Source: Paenibacillus pectinilyticus (GTDB taxonomy: Bacteria > Bacillota > Bacilli > Paenibacillales > NBRC-103111). Taken from it: a stretch of DNA of 64,000 bases. This document shows positions 44,197 through 53,951 of the stretch, in pieces. The translations under genes and the position numbers were made by a program. Each line of letters opens with the position of its first letter. Position 1 is the stretch's first letter. A model generated the notes under the pieces. That model ran no database searches, had not been told where the DNA came from, and saw nothing but the letters and a program-made list of their open reading frames with translations. The stretch spans positions 806,001 to 870,000 of the forward strand of contig NZ_LYPC01000014.1 in assembly GCF_001700435.1 (NCBI RefSeq). The letters are read 5' to 3'.

Positions 44197-44508
44197 ATGG
44201 CTCGCGCTTCATTTGTACTTCGTATTTCACCTTCTAACTATGAGTCCTATGTAGATCGGCATAAAAATGTCGACCCCGAATTGCTAGCTGCTTTCGGGGA
44301 AGCTGGCCTCAAATCATACAGTATTTACTATTATGAAGGGCTGCTTTTCGCTTATATGGAGGCTGACAATTTGGACGATGTGTTCGCCTCCTTATCCAAC
44401 CACCCTGCAAGTCATAGGTGGGGGGACTTCATGTCGGACATTTTGCACAAATGGGAAGATGGCAATGATTCGAAACGAATCGAGGAGGTGTTTCAATTTA
44501 CATCGTAG
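44197..44508 (+). CDS. L-rhamnose mutarotase family protein (RhaM-like)
   Basis: A 103-residue protein starting at ATG 44197, 9 nt after AAGGTGG; the GTG at 44185 overlaps that site. It resembles RhaM, which interconverts the alpha and beta anomers of L-rhamnose. The conserved His is in YVDRHKNVDPELL, the Tyr in YSIYYYEGLLFAYME and the Trp in HRWGDFMSDIL. The family also covers L-fucose mutarotases. It lies 29 nt after the DUF5054 gene and 63 nt before a secreted beta-helix gene in the same operon. This is the most specific hint in the operon that a deoxysugar is part of the substrate. Confidence 0.85.
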   Translation: MARASFVLRISPSNYESYVDRHKNVDPELLAAFGEAGLKSYSIYYYEGLLFAYMEADNLDDVFASLSNHPASHRWGDFMSDILHKWEDGNDSKRIEEVFQFTS

Positions 44509-44571
44509 TTGGATAGAGAGATTCAAATCGGGCGGAGATCAGCCATGCGAAATGACAAAGAGGTGGGACAA

Positions 44572-47316
44572 TTGAAGAAGCTATCATATTTTTCTAAAGT
44601 TATGTTCACAAGTATGCTCTCAATGGTGATAGGACTCGGTACATTTACGGCAGCCATGCCAGCTTATGCAAGTGGTACTACGTATTATGTGAATAATCAA
44701 TCAGGTTCGAATTGCAGTGATGCTGGTCCAGGAACTTCAACGAGTGCGCCATGGTGTACATTTAATCAAATCAATACGAAGACTTTCGGTGCTGGTGATA
44801 AAATTCTGCTTGCGCGAGGCGCGACTTGGAATCAAGAAATGGACATCGCCGGCTCAGGGACTTCTGTTAGCTATGCGGAAATCGGTGCTTACGGGACTGG
44901 TAACCGTCCGAAGATCATCCGCAACGGTGCTACGTTTGACAAGGGTATCAAAATCGTCAATCCTTCGTACTGGAAAATCAGTTCAATTGAAGTTGGAAAT
45001 GCAGGTGTAGGCATCTATGTGATCTTTAACACGAAGGCGCACGATAGTCTCAGCTTTAACGATATATATGTACATGATATGCGAGGGGTTTGGGCGGCGC
45101 AGACGGTCGCGTACCCATCGAATGGAAATCACGCTGCTTCAACCGATGATCCTACAGCGGCTAGTGATCGTATTTTCATGTCATCCGGCATTCTATTTAC
45201 GACTTCTGGTTTTGCTTTTACAAGCTCTGAATATGCGGTCCGAAACGTATCCATCACGAATGTCGAAGGCACACACAATGTGGATAGTCTCTCCGTGGAT
45301 TCTTATAACGGCTATAATTCATCGGATGGAGGCGACGGAAACAATCTCTTCCAGAATTTTGTGATGAGCAATCTGTACTTTCATGATGATGACGGGCATG
45401 CGGGTACGGCTTATCAAAATGCGGGGCTTGGCTGCAGCGACTCTCTTCGCTTGTCAGGCGTGAGCAACTCTATTGTGATGAACTCTGTTCTCCAGAATGT
45501 GGCAGCATGTCACACATCGGCAGGTACGGCTGCGATCTTCTTAGGAAGAGCTTCCAACATTAAGCTGATCAATAATATCATCACGGATACGGCGGACACG
45601 GGTTCGTACGATCAAACAGCGGTTGATCACGAATATTTAACGAATAACATTCAGTTTATTGGTAACTATATTGGCCGAAATGCGGGTCCGGGCATTGAAT
45701 ATTTAAATATTAATTCAGGCATGGGTGTGGCTGATCATGCAACCAATGAAGTGGCTTCCGGCAATACATTTGAAGGGAACGGACTTCACTCACTAAGTGG
45801 TTCACCGCAAGTTGGTGCAGGCTCCATCTTCCAACATGGCTCAACCGCAGTGACAACGGGCAGTATGACGAATAATTTTTATAATGAAGGCTCACTTCCA
45901 TTCTTAAGTGGTGATAATACGAGCCAGATTAGCAATCTCAATAATGTGAATGCCAACAAAGGTCTGTATCATGCGATGAATGATTTCTCAAACTCACAGG
46001 TTGCTAACGCGTGGACGTATCAGTATAAACCGAACGGTGGCAGCTGGACGAATCTTCCTTACTATGATGGGACAGCCCGAAGCTGGTATCAGGATGCAAG
46101 TAACCATTCGAATCAGATGGTCGCGATATCCGAGATGCATCCAGGCAATTGTGTATCCTGTGATGCAGGACGTGCATGGACAGCACCTAGTGCAGGTACG
46201 ATAAGCATCCGTGGTCACATATTGAAATCGGATATAGGCGGCGGTGATGGAGTTGTCGCCAGGATTACGAAGAATGGTGCGCGTATTTGGCCATCAAGCG
46301 CGGATCAAACGATCGCTTATAACGATCAAAGCGGAGTTGATACGAACTTAGATACCATATCGGTTGCTGCTGGGGATATCATACGATTCGAAGTTGGGAA
46401 TAACGGTGACAATACGTACGATTCCACGAGTTGGGCACCTGCAATTGCTTATACATCCGGCTCAGGCGGCAGCGGAAGCGGGAATATAGCTCCAAGTGCA
46501 ACGGTTAGTGTCTCGTCGCAATTCAGTGCAGCATATGCGGGTGCGAAAGCAATCGATGGTATTATCGGTCAAGCGGATGTTGGCGAGTGGGCTTCCAATG
46601 GGCAAACAACACCTTGGATTCAATTAAATTGGAGCAGCGCGCAAACGCTGAATACGGTTAAGTTATATGATCGTCCTAACTTAACGGATACGATTACGGC
46701 GGGGACACTTACCTTTAGCGATAATTCATCGGTTAGTGTCGGTGCTCTTCCAAACAATGGCGGGGCCCTCGTAGTTACGTTCCCGAATAAAACGGTCACG
46801 TGGATGAAATTTACGGTCACTTCTGGTGCAGGCTCGAATGTCGGGTTGTCCGAGATTGAAGCTTATGGCACCACCGTTCTTGCGAATGCTGGTTTTGAAT
46901 CACCGAGCACCAGTACATATCTGTATGGGCCAATGACGAACGGATGGACGTTCGACAGTTTGACAGCAATACAGCACAGTGGAAGTGCTTTTGGCGCTAC
47001 AGCCCCAGAAGGTGTGCAATGTGCTTTGATCCAGTACGGTGGGCAAATCTCGCAGTCGGTTAATTTCAGCACAGCAGGGTCCTACAGTTTGTCATTCCAA
47101 GCCGCGAAACGGACGAACTTCGGTGGTCAGCAATCCTTTGATGTCTATGTGGATAGTACGAAAGTAGGCAGTTATACGCCGACGTCAGGTACGTTTGCCA
47201 GCTTCACGACAAGTGCGTTTACGGTCACCACAGGTGCACATACGATCAAATTCATCGGTACGACGACTGGAGATAATACAGCTTTTATTGATGACGTGAA
47301 ACTGATTATGAATTAG
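44572..47316 (+). CDS. Secreted beta-helix protein with carbohydrate-binding modules
   Basis: TTG 44572 is preferred because AGAGGTGGG precedes it and the protein then starts with a compact signal peptide (KKLSYFSKVMFTSMLS to MPAYAS). ATG 44545 with GGAG upstream is an alternative. The 914-residue protein has a parallel beta-helix (about 33-400) that opens TTYYVNNQSGSNCSDAG, related to the two beta-helix proteins at 18.5-25.9 kb. A beta-rich module follows (about 465-625), then a discoidin-like module (about 637-768, NIAPSATVSVSSQF) and a jelly-roll at the C terminus (about 770-914, NAGFESPSTSTYLYGP). It is probably a polysaccharide lyase or glycosidase at the cell surface; catalytic residues were not assigned. 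Confidence 0.85.
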   Translation: MKKLSYFSKVMFTSMLSMVIGLGTFTAAMPAYASGTTYYVNNQSGSNCSDAGPGTSTSAPWCTFNQINTKTFGAGDKILLARGATWNQEMDIAGSGTSVSYAEIGAYGTGNRPKIIRNGATFDKGIKIVNPSYWKISSIEVGNAGVGIYVIFNTKAHDSLSFNDIYVHDMRGVWAAQTVAYPSNGNHAASTDDPTAASDRIFMSSGILFTTSGFAFTSSEYAVRNVSITNVEGTHNVDSLSVDSYNGYNSSDGGDGNNLFQNFVMSNLYFHDDDGHAGTAYQNAGLGCSDSLRLSGVSNSIVMNSVLQNVAACHTSAGTAAIFLGRASNIKLINNIITDTADTGSYDQTAVDHEYLTNNIQFIGNYIGRNAGPGIEYLNINSGMGVADHATNEVASGNTFEGNGLHSLSGSPQVGAGSIFQHGSTAVTTGSMTNNFYNEGSLPFLSGDNTSQISNLNNVNANKGLYHAMNDFSNSQVANAWTYQYKPNGGSWTNLPYYDGTARSWYQDASNHSNQMVAISEMHPGNCVSCDAGRAWTAPSAGTISIRGHILKSDIGGGDGVVARITKNGARIWPSSADQTIAYNDQSGVDTNLDTISVAAGDIIRFEVGNNGDNTYDSTSWAPAIAYTSGSGGSGSGNIAPSATVSVSSQFSAAYAGAKAIDGIIGQADVGEWASNGQTTPWIQLNWSSAQTLNTVKLYDRPNLTDTITAGTLTFSDNSSVSVGALPNNGGALVVTFPNKTVTWMKFTVTSGAGSNVGLSEIEAYGTTVLANAGFESPSTSTYLYGPMTNGWTFDSLTAIQHSGSAFGATAPEGVQCALIQYGGQISQSVNFSTAGSYSLSFQAAKRTNFGGQQSFDVYVDSTKVGSYTPTSGTFASFTTSAFTVTTGAHTIKFIGTTTGDNTAFIDDVKLIMN

Positions 47317-47324
47317 GAACTAAG

Positions 47325-47361
47325 CCTGCGAGTTGTTGACCCGAAGTCAATGGCTCGCAGG
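47325..47361 (+). other. Intercistronic stem-loop without T-tract
   Basis: CCTGCGAG (47325-47332) pairs with CTCGCAGG (47354-47361), with an inner stem TTGAC (47336-47340) and GTCAA (47346-47350). There is no following T-run, so it is likely an mRNA-stability or processing element inside the operon. Confidence 0.6.
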
Positions 47362-47392
47362 TTCAACCCATTCGTCCTAAGGGGGAAATGTC

Positions 47393-50300
47393 ATGTCCAT
47401 GGAAAGGCAAGCGCAACGAATTATAAATCGGATTTTGTTTCTAGTTTTGTTAGGTACTTGTTTGCCCTTATTCGCTCATCTGGCAAAAGCGAGTGCTACA
47501 TCGTATGACATTGGAGCCATTTATTTTACAGACTGGAACCCTGAATTAAACGTAACCATGAGCACGCTTACACAAAAACGGTTTTATCGCAGCAATGATC
47601 CTTATGGCGGTGTTCGAGATGATCTGACTGCGCCAGGGCCGTTCGCTTTCGGTCCAATTCCAGATCGTGAGCCTATTGATGGCTGGTACGATGATCGTCA
47701 ACAATCCGTGATGGATCAACATATCCTTGAAGCGGCTAGCCGAGGTTTAGGTCATTTCACGTTCTATTGGTTCTGGAACATTTGGGGAGGAGGCCAAGCG
47801 AATCCAGGCCAGCAAGCACTAACGAATTATACGAATTCGCCATATAAGAGTTTGCTTAAATACGATCTCATGTACGTAGACAGCGGCGATTATCCTGCCA
47901 GCGATTGGAATTCAAAAATTGTCCCTGCCATCGTTAATTTCATGAAGGATGGTCAATATGACAAAACTCCGGACGGCAGACCGTATTTTCATTTCTTTTC
48001 AATTAATACGTTTAAAGGCAGAATGGGCGGGGACAGCGGTCTGAGTAACGCGATTACCCAACTTCGGAGTGCGATCACGGCTGCCGGTATGCAGACGCCT
48101 TTCATCACCTCAGACAATTCACCGAATGCTTCGGATATCAGCGATGGTGTAGATGGCTTCATGCCGCTGAATAGCAACGATAATAATACTGGATATTCGT
48201 ATCCATTACTTGGCAACGGCGCGTCGCAGTTTAATCCGAACCCTTGGCGGGGCACTGGTTACCCAGGCTGGGCGAACGGCACCCAATATGCTATCGATTA
48301 TGGGATTACAGAGCCAGTGAAACCAGATAGTTTCCGCTATGGCGTGCTTCCCGCAGCAAAGAACCTGCTCGATACGAAAGCATCAGCCAACGGATATGCC
48401 TCCTTTTATGCATGGAATGAAACGGGAGAAGGCGGCATGATTCAACCGGATACGTTATACGGTTACGGATTCCTGAATGCGATGCAAGACGTATTTGGCT
48501 TAAGCAACGCCGCTTATAAAAGCTATGTATCTTCACACGGACTTACCGATCTAGATCCAAGTGTCCGATTGGAATTTGCACCTGATCATCCGACAAGAGT
48601 GCAAGGGGATACGGTCGTCATCGCGGGTAAAATCACGAATAAAACAGGATCTGCCATTACAGGCAATTCTTCTATTGCGATTCCAAGCGGATGGACATTG
48701 GCTAGTTCGAGTGGGACTGCTTACACAGGTCTAGCTGCAGGAGCTTCGCAAAACGTTTCCTTTACCGTAACCGTAGGAAGTGGCGCGCTCTGGAACAAAA
48801 ATAACATAACGGTTACCGCGACATATGGAGGATCGAGCTCGGTCCAGTTTTCGACTTTTGTTGTTTTGGCGCAGCCGCTATCAGGTGTGATTATGCCTGC
48901 TGTGAATACCTTATCCACAAGCGGTGGCTCAGCGGATTTACCCGTACGGATTCGCAATTATACCGCAGGTACTACGCTCAGCGGCACTTATACCATTACG
49001 GGACCGGCAGGTTGGACGATTTCCGCCGGGGGCGCAGGCTCATTCTCTAATCTTGGAGGCAGTTCATGGACGAATGTATCGAATGCGTATACGTTAACGG
49101 TACCTTCAGGAACAGCCGCAGGGGATTATGACCTGAAACTCACCATCACGCAAGGGAGCAATACGTATACGAGCATGAATAAAGTTCGCGTTGTGAACCA
49201 AGGCGATTTCACGTGGGAATCTGATGGGAATGCGAATGGCTGGAACGGCGGGAACAATGTGCTGAATAATATTTATGATATGGTCGGCACCAATAACGAT
49301 CCCTATATCTTATCGCCTGATAATTTAGGAATTAATGCGGCAGCCAATAGTTACATATCTCTGGGTTTACAAAACATGTCGGCTGTTACAAATGCACAGA
49401 TCTATTTCACGACTACAACAGATCCCAGCTTCTCTGAATCGAAATCGCTTAAATTCCAAATCTCATCTGGCGATTTGCTGTTGAAGAATTATGTGATCAA
49501 CATGAGTGCCAATTCACTCTGGTCCGGAACGATTAAACAGGTGCGTATTGATCCGATTGATGCACCAGGTGTAGTCAAATTCGAACATGTGTATATCAAT
49601 AACAGTGGAGATCTTGCGTATCATACACTTGTCACACCGAGTGATGATTTCTCCGCACCTGGAAATGAAGCAGGAAGAGCGGTGGATGGGACAGTCGGTA
49701 TAAACTCCAGATGGATTTCAGGCAGTGCAACGGGGACTCACTGGTTGCAACTTGATCTAACAGCTCCTTATGCCGTCAATCGCTGGACAGTTGCTCACTC
49801 CGGAGCCGCAGGGGATTGTACTTGCTACAATACGAAGGATTATAAGCTGCAGTATTATAACGGTTCGAGTTGGGTTGATGCGGATGCCGTCACAGGCAAT
49901 ACGGCGAATTCGACAGACAGAATGATTACGCCGATCACGGCGCAATTATGGCGTTTATACGTAACGAATCCAAATCAAAGTATGGATAATTTAGCTCGGA
50001 TTAGCGAAGTGCAATTATTCGGTTCATATCCTACAACGCTTTCAACAGGCAGCGGCGGTACAGAAATTCTGAACAATCCTAGTTTCGAAAGTGGAACTGG
50101 CGGATGGACGACAGCGAGTTTATCTATCAATGCGGTTAGTACACCTGCACCCGTAGATGGAAGCAAAGTCGTACAGGCAACAAGCAGAACGCAGGTTGAC
50201 TCGTGGGTTGGCCAATATATCGGAAATGCGCTCACAGCGCAAGGGATGGGAACTTATAATATTTCAGCTTGGGTCAGGTCGGCTTCTGGGACTAAGAATG

Positions 50301-50962
50301 ATACCCGTGTCACGGTCGCTGTATTCTATGGCGGCGCATGGCATGAGTATAGTATGACTGGCACGATTAATGCTTCTGGCTGGACTGAAATTTCAGGCGT
50401 CATTGATGCAGCATGGACTGGGACGCTAGCCAATACAGATGCGGTATTCCTTGTTCGTCAAAATAATGATACGACCGACTATTATGTTGATAAAGTCTCC
50501 ATAATGAAAACGACAAATGTGCTGCAAAACCCGAGTTATGAAAGTGGTACAACAAGCTGGACGACATCACAGTTGACTGCGAGTACAGTAACGAGTCCAA
50601 CGCCAATGAATGGCTCGTATGCTGCGCAAGCGGCGAGTCGGACACAAGTGGATTCCTGGATTGGCCAGCATATGTCAAGCTATCTCGCAATGAATGGGCA
50701 GGGCACATATAACATATCTGCCTGGGTGAGATCATCTTCCGGTATCAAAACGGATGCGCGAGTTACCATTTCTCTTAATTATGGAGGCGCCTGGCACGAA
50801 GCAACCATTACAGGTACGATCAATGACACGGGTTGGACGCTCATGACGGGCACTGTGAATTTAGCTTGGACAGGTACGTTGGACGATGCGATTTTCCTCG
50901 TCAGGCAAAATAACGATACAACCTCTTATGTTGTAGATGATTGTATTTTAGCCAAAAAATAA
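47393..50962 (+). CDS. Secreted WbsX/GH99-like protein with carbohydrate-binding modules
   Basis: A 1,189-residue exported protein. Signal peptide ends near residue 35 (FAHLAKASA). The catalytic-type domain (about 36-395) resembles the WbsX family related to GH99 and GH71 (IGAIYFTDWNPELN, GWYDDRQQSVMDQHILEAA, GHFTFYWFWNIWGG, FYAWNETGEGG). Two Ig-like or NEW3-type modules follow (about 400-600), then a beta-rich module (600-735) and an F5/8-type discoidin module (about 742-885). Two jelly-roll repeats of about 148 residues (892-1040 and 1042-1189) are close copies of each other. Carboxylates for catalysis were not assigned. GGGGG precedes the ATG at 47393. It lies 44 nt before the SDR gene, in the same operon. 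Confidence 0.82.
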   Translation: MSMERQAQRIINRILFLVLLGTCLPLFAHLAKASATSYDIGAIYFTDWNPELNVTMSTLTQKRFYRSNDPYGGVRDDLTAPGPFAFGPIPDREPIDGWYDDRQQSVMDQHILEAASRGLGHFTFYWFWNIWGGGQANPGQQALTNYTNSPYKSLLKYDLMYVDSGDYPASDWNSKIVPAIVNFMKDGQYDKTPDGRPYFHFFSINTFKGRMGGDSGLSNAITQLRSAITAAGMQTPFITSDNSPNASDISDGVDGFMPLNSNDNNTGYSYPLLGNGASQFNPNPWRGTGYPGWANGTQYAIDYGITEPVKPDSFRYGVLPAAKNLLDTKASANGYASFYAWNETGEGGMIQPDTLYGYGFLNAMQDVFGLSNAAYKSYVSSHGLTDLDPSVRLEFAPDHPTRVQGDTVVIAGKITNKTGSAITGNSSIAIPSGWTLASSSGTAYTGLAAGASQNVSFTVTVGSGALWNKNNITVTATYGGSSSVQFSTFVVLAQPLSGVIMPAVNTLSTSGGSADLPVRIRNYTAGTTLSGTYTITGPAGWTISAGGAGSFSNLGGSSWTNVSNAYTLTVPSGTAAGDYDLKLTITQGSNTYTSMNKVRVVNQGDFTWESDGNANGWNGGNNVLNNIYDMVGTNNDPYILSPDNLGINAAANSYISLGLQNMSAVTNAQIYFTTTTDPSFSESKSLKFQISSGDLLLKNYVINMSANSLWSGTIKQVRIDPIDAPGVVKFEHVYINNSGDLAYHTLVTPSDDFSAPGNEAGRAVDGTVGINSRWISGSATGTHWLQLDLTAPYAVNRWTVAHSGAAGDCTCYNTKDYKLQYYNGSSWVDADAVTGNTANSTDRMITPITAQLWRLYVTNPNQSMDNLARISEVQLFGSYPTTLSTGSGGTEILNNPSFESGTGGWTTASLSINAVSTPAPVDGSKVVQATSRTQVDSWVGQYIGNALTAQGMGTYNISAWVRSASGTKNDTRVTVAVFYGGAWHEYSMTGTINASGWTEISGVIDAAWTGTLANTDAVFLVRQNNDTTDYYVDKVSIMKTTNVLQNPSYESGTTSWTTSQLTASTVTSPTPMNGSYAAQAASRTQVDSWIGQHMSSYLAMNGQGTYNISAWVRSSSGIKTDARVTISLNYGGAWHEATITGTINDTGWTLMTGTVNLAWTGTLDDAIFLVRQNNDTTSYVVDDCILAKK

Positions 50963-51006
50963 CGGATATGAATAGACTCGCTATTTAAGGGAGGAGAGAC
51001 CATACG

Positions 51007-51819
51007 ATGGAGGAGTTACAACAGTTCCAAGAGTTCAAAGGCAAGGTCGCGTTGGTTACAGGTGGTACGAAAGGGATTGGCTTTGGTGCAGCCAGACGGT
51101 TGGCTCAGGGAGGCTGCAGCGTTGTGATTTGCGGCTCTCGTACCGATGATGGAGAAGAAGCGGCAAGCATGCTGCGAAATGAACAATTGGAAGTTCGTTT
51201 CAAGCATGCGGATGTTCGCTATTCAGATAAAGTGCAGGAGTTAATCCGATTCACCATTGCAACGTATGGCAGACTCGATATCCTGGTCAACAGTGCAGGC
51301 GTGCAGCGGTATGGGGACGCAACGGAAACGAGTGAGTTCGTATGGGATGAAGTGCTGGATATTAATCTGAAGGGTATGTTTCTAACGAGCAAATATGCGA
51401 TTCCGGAAATGCGCAAAGCCGGTAAGGGCGCCATTGTGAATGTGTCCTCTGTGCAGGCGTTCGCTTCGCAAAAAGGGGTTGTCGCCTACACGGCAAGCAA
51501 AGGCGGCATTAATGCGATGACACGTGCGATGGCTTTAGATCATGCCCATGAGCAGATTCGGGTGAACGTCGTTTGTCCTGCCTCCGTCGATACGCCGATG
51601 CTGCGTTGGGCAGCAGATCAGCATAAAGGTGAGCAGACACAAGAAGAGGTGCTTGCTTCTTGGGGCAACATGCACCCGATTGGACGCGTGGGGACGATGG
51701 AAGAGGTCGGTGAGCTGATCGCATTCCTAGCCAGCGATAAGGCCGGATTCATTACAGGCGCAGAGTACAAAATCGATGGCGGCATGCTAGCGGCATTAGG
51801 CGTGCATTTGCCAGAATAA
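51007..51819 (+). CDS. Short-chain dehydrogenase/reductase (sugar dehydrogenase candidate)
   Basis: A 270-residue classical SDR. The NAD(P) site is [10 protein letters not shown] near residue 18-27, NSAGV is present, and the catalytic triad is Ser148, Tyr161 and Lys165 (VSSVQAF, YTASKGG). GGGAGGAGAG precedes the ATG. The following genes, 14-15 nt apart, encode a glucarate-dehydratase-like enzyme and an SMP-30 lactonase, which points to oxidation of a sugar to its lactone. Alternatives are a KduD/gluconate-5-dehydrogenase-like role. It is a classical SDR, not the extended form of known uronate dehydrogenases, so the substrate stays open. Confidence 0.92.
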   Translation: MEELQQFQEFKGKVALVTGGTKGIGFGAARRLAQGGCSVVICGSRTDDGEEAASMLRNEQLEVRFKHADVRYSDKVQELIRFTIATYGRLDILVNSAGVQRYGDATETSEFVWDEVLDINLKGMFLTSKYAIPEMRKAGKGAIVNVSSVQAFASQKGVVAYTASKGGINAMTRAMALDHAHEQIRVNVVCPASVDTPMLRWAADQHKGEQTQEEVLASWGNMHPIGRVGTMEEVGELIAFLASDKAGFITGAEYKIDGGMLAALGVHLPE

Positions 51820-51833
51820 GAGGAGTTAGGAAC

Positions 51834-53054
51834 ATGAAAATCACAGATATCCGCGCAACAACGGTCATGATGCCGCTCGAAGCACCGCTTCGTCATAGTA
51901 ATGGGGCTCACTGGGGGAAGTTCGTACGTACAATTATTGAAGTGGAAACGGACGAAGGTATCATTGGATATGGGGAAATGGGTGGAGGAGGAGAAAGTGC
52001 AGAAGCTGCTTTCGCTGGATTGAAATCCTATCTCCTCGGACATGACCCGTTTCAGCTGGAGGAACTTCGTTTCAAAATCTGCAATCCAACGGCGAGTTTG
52101 TACAATAATCGTACACAGCTACATGCTGCGGTGGAATTCGCTTGTTTGGACATTATGGGGAAAAAACTCGGCTTACCCGTACATCAGCTGCTTGGCGGTA
52201 AAGTCCGTGATGAGGTCAAATTCGCCAGCTATTTATTCTATCGGCTGCCTAACGAGCAAACGGGTGAGGGCGAGGTTCGCACAATTGAACAACTCGTAGC
52301 CCATTGCACAGAGTTGAAGGAAAAGCACGGGTTCCACGTGCATAAGCTCAAAGGCGGCGTTTTTCATCCAGACTATGAATTGGCCTGTTATAAAGCGTTG
52401 GCGGAAGCTTTTCCCGAGGATCGGCTTCGCTATGATCCGAATGCAGCCTTGTCTGTTGAGGATTCGATCCGTTTCGGGCAAGCGATTGAGGGGCTTAACA
52501 ATGACTATTTCGAGGACCCAACTTGGGGCTTAAATGGCATGCGCCGTGTTCGTTCCATGGTGCGAATCCCGACAGCTACGAATACGGTCGTCGTGAATTT
52601 CGAACAATTAGCTGCGAACATCCTTGATCCCGCAATCGATGTCGTGCTGCTTGATACGACTTTTTGGGGTGGAATTCGCCAGTGCATCAAGGCCGCAGGC
52701 GTTTGTGAAACATTTCAACTCGGGATTGCCGTACATTCTTCAGGCGAGTTAGGGATTCAATTAGCGACGATGCTGCACCTCGGTGCTGTTGTGCCGAATC
52801 TAGCTTTTGCGGCGGATGCGCATTATCACCATTTGCAGGACGATATCCTCGTTGGCGGTAAAATGAAATATGTGAATGGCGCGATTAGCGTGCCAGAGGG
52901 TCCAGGTTTGGGGATCGAGGTCAATCTGGACAAAGTTCGCGAATATGCAGAAATGTATAAGGAATTCGGCGGTTATCCTTATGACCGTGATCCATCGCGT
53001 CCAGATTGGTTTCCGCTTGTGCCGAACGATCGTTGGGCGGATCATCGCCGTTAA
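51834..53054 (+). CDS. Enolase-superfamily dehydratase, glucarate-dehydratase-like
   Basis: A 406-residue acid-sugar dehydratase candidate. The capping domain covers about 1-130 and the barrel 140-380. Active-site residues line up with the glucarate dehydratase group: Lys171 and Lys173 (KLKGG), Asp201 and Asn203 (YDPNAAL), Glu227 (YFEDPTW), Asn250 (PTATNTVVV), Asp274 (LLDTTFWGG) and His301 (AVHSSGELG). Their spacing is close to that of known GlucD as I remember it. It would remove water from a hexarate or aldonate after binding Mg. It sits between an SDR and a lactonase, 14-15 nt from each. The true substrate may be glucarate, galactarate or a related sugar acid. Confidence 0.9.
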   Translation: MKITDIRATTVMMPLEAPLRHSNGAHWGKFVRTIIEVETDEGIIGYGEMGGGGESAEAAFAGLKSYLLGHDPFQLEELRFKICNPTASLYNNRTQLHAAVEFACLDIMGKKLGLPVHQLLGGKVRDEVKFASYLFYRLPNEQTGEGEVRTIEQLVAHCTELKEKHGFHVHKLKGGVFHPDYELACYKALAEAFPEDRLRYDPNAALSVEDSIRFGQAIEGLNNDYFEDPTWGLNGMRRVRSMVRIPTATNTVVVNFEQLAANILDPAIDVVLLDTTFWGGIRQCIKAAGVCETFQLGIAVHSSGELGIQLATMLHLGAVVPNLAFAADAHYHHLQDDILVGGKMKYVNGAISVPEGPGLGIEVNLDKVREYAEMYKEFGGYPYDRDPSRPDWFPLVPNDRWADHRR

Positions 53055-53069
53055 AAGGGAGGACATCAG

Positions 53070-53951
53070 ATGGCTTATTATCCTAGCTGGCAAGGCAAAC
53101 AAGCAGTCATCCCGTTCGAGGATGGTGAGGTGTTTTTTGACGGTATATTTACGGAACCGCAGCTTAACCATCCAGAATGTCTCGTTTTCGATGAGTATGG
53201 AAATATCTGGTGTGGTGGCGAAAAGGGAGAAATCTACCGGATAGCGTCCGATGGCAGTCGAATCGAGGAGATGGCTTCCACGAAGGGGTTCACGCTCGGG
53301 CTTGCTTTTGATCAAGCAGGCATATTATATACTTGCGATCTAAAACATAGTGCCGTATTTCGCTTCAATCCGCACAATGGGGAATTGCTGCCCTTCGCTG
53401 AAGGAGATGGCCAAGGGAGAAAAATCCGTGTACCAAATGTACCTGTGGTGGACCAAGCTCGCGGGGTGCTTTATGTTAGCGATAGCTACGATCCGTATGA
53501 GGCAGGGCCTGGGATATGGCGTTTTGATTTGGCAACGGGCAAGGGACAGTTGTGGTATAATAAGCCTTTAAGATTTGCGAACGGACTTGTGCTAACGGCA
53601 GCTGGTGATGCGTTATTTGTAGCAGAAACCTTTGCACGGCAAATTAGTCGAATCCCCATTCTTCCTGATGGATCCGCTGGAGAAAAAACCGTTGTTGCCA
53701 ATATCGATGCGTTGCCTGATGGCTTGACACTAGATGCCGAGGGTAATCTGTATATATGCTGCTACGAGCCTTCGCTGATCTATCGCTGGAGGGAAGATAC
53801 GGGCGTCGAGCTACTGTTCTACGATCCAGAGGCGCACCTGCTCTGTCATCCAACAAACGGTGTCGTCAGAGGTCAAGAGCTATTCGTGTCCAATTTAGGT
53901 CGATGGCACATTACACGGATTCGCTTAACGAATGAGGTGAACAAGGATTGA
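53070..53951 (+). CDS. SMP-30/gluconolactonase family lactonase
   Basis: A 293-residue six-bladed beta-propeller of the SMP-30 family, which hydrolyses sugar lactones with a divalent metal. Likely metal and active-site residues lie in HPECLVFDEYGN (Glu), RFANGLVLT (Asn) and YVSDSYDPY (Asp). It has no signal peptide. AAGGGAGG precedes the ATG, and the stop overlaps the next gene (TTGA). Between an SDR, a dehydratase and an epimerase-like gene, it fits the lactone-opening step of an oxidative sugar pathway. Confidence 0.92.
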   Translation: MAYYPSWQGKQAVIPFEDGEVFFDGIFTEPQLNHPECLVFDEYGNIWCGGEKGEIYRIASDGSRIEEMASTKGFTLGLAFDQAGILYTCDLKHSAVFRFNPHNGELLPFAEGDGQGRKIRVPNVPVVDQARGVLYVSDSYDPYEAGPGIWRFDLATGKGQLWYNKPLRFANGLVLTAAGDALFVAETFARQISRIPILPDGSAGEKTVVANIDALPDGLTLDAEGNLYICCYEPSLIYRWREDTGVELLFYDPEAHLLCHPTNGVVRGQELFVSNLGRWHITRIRLTNEVNKD

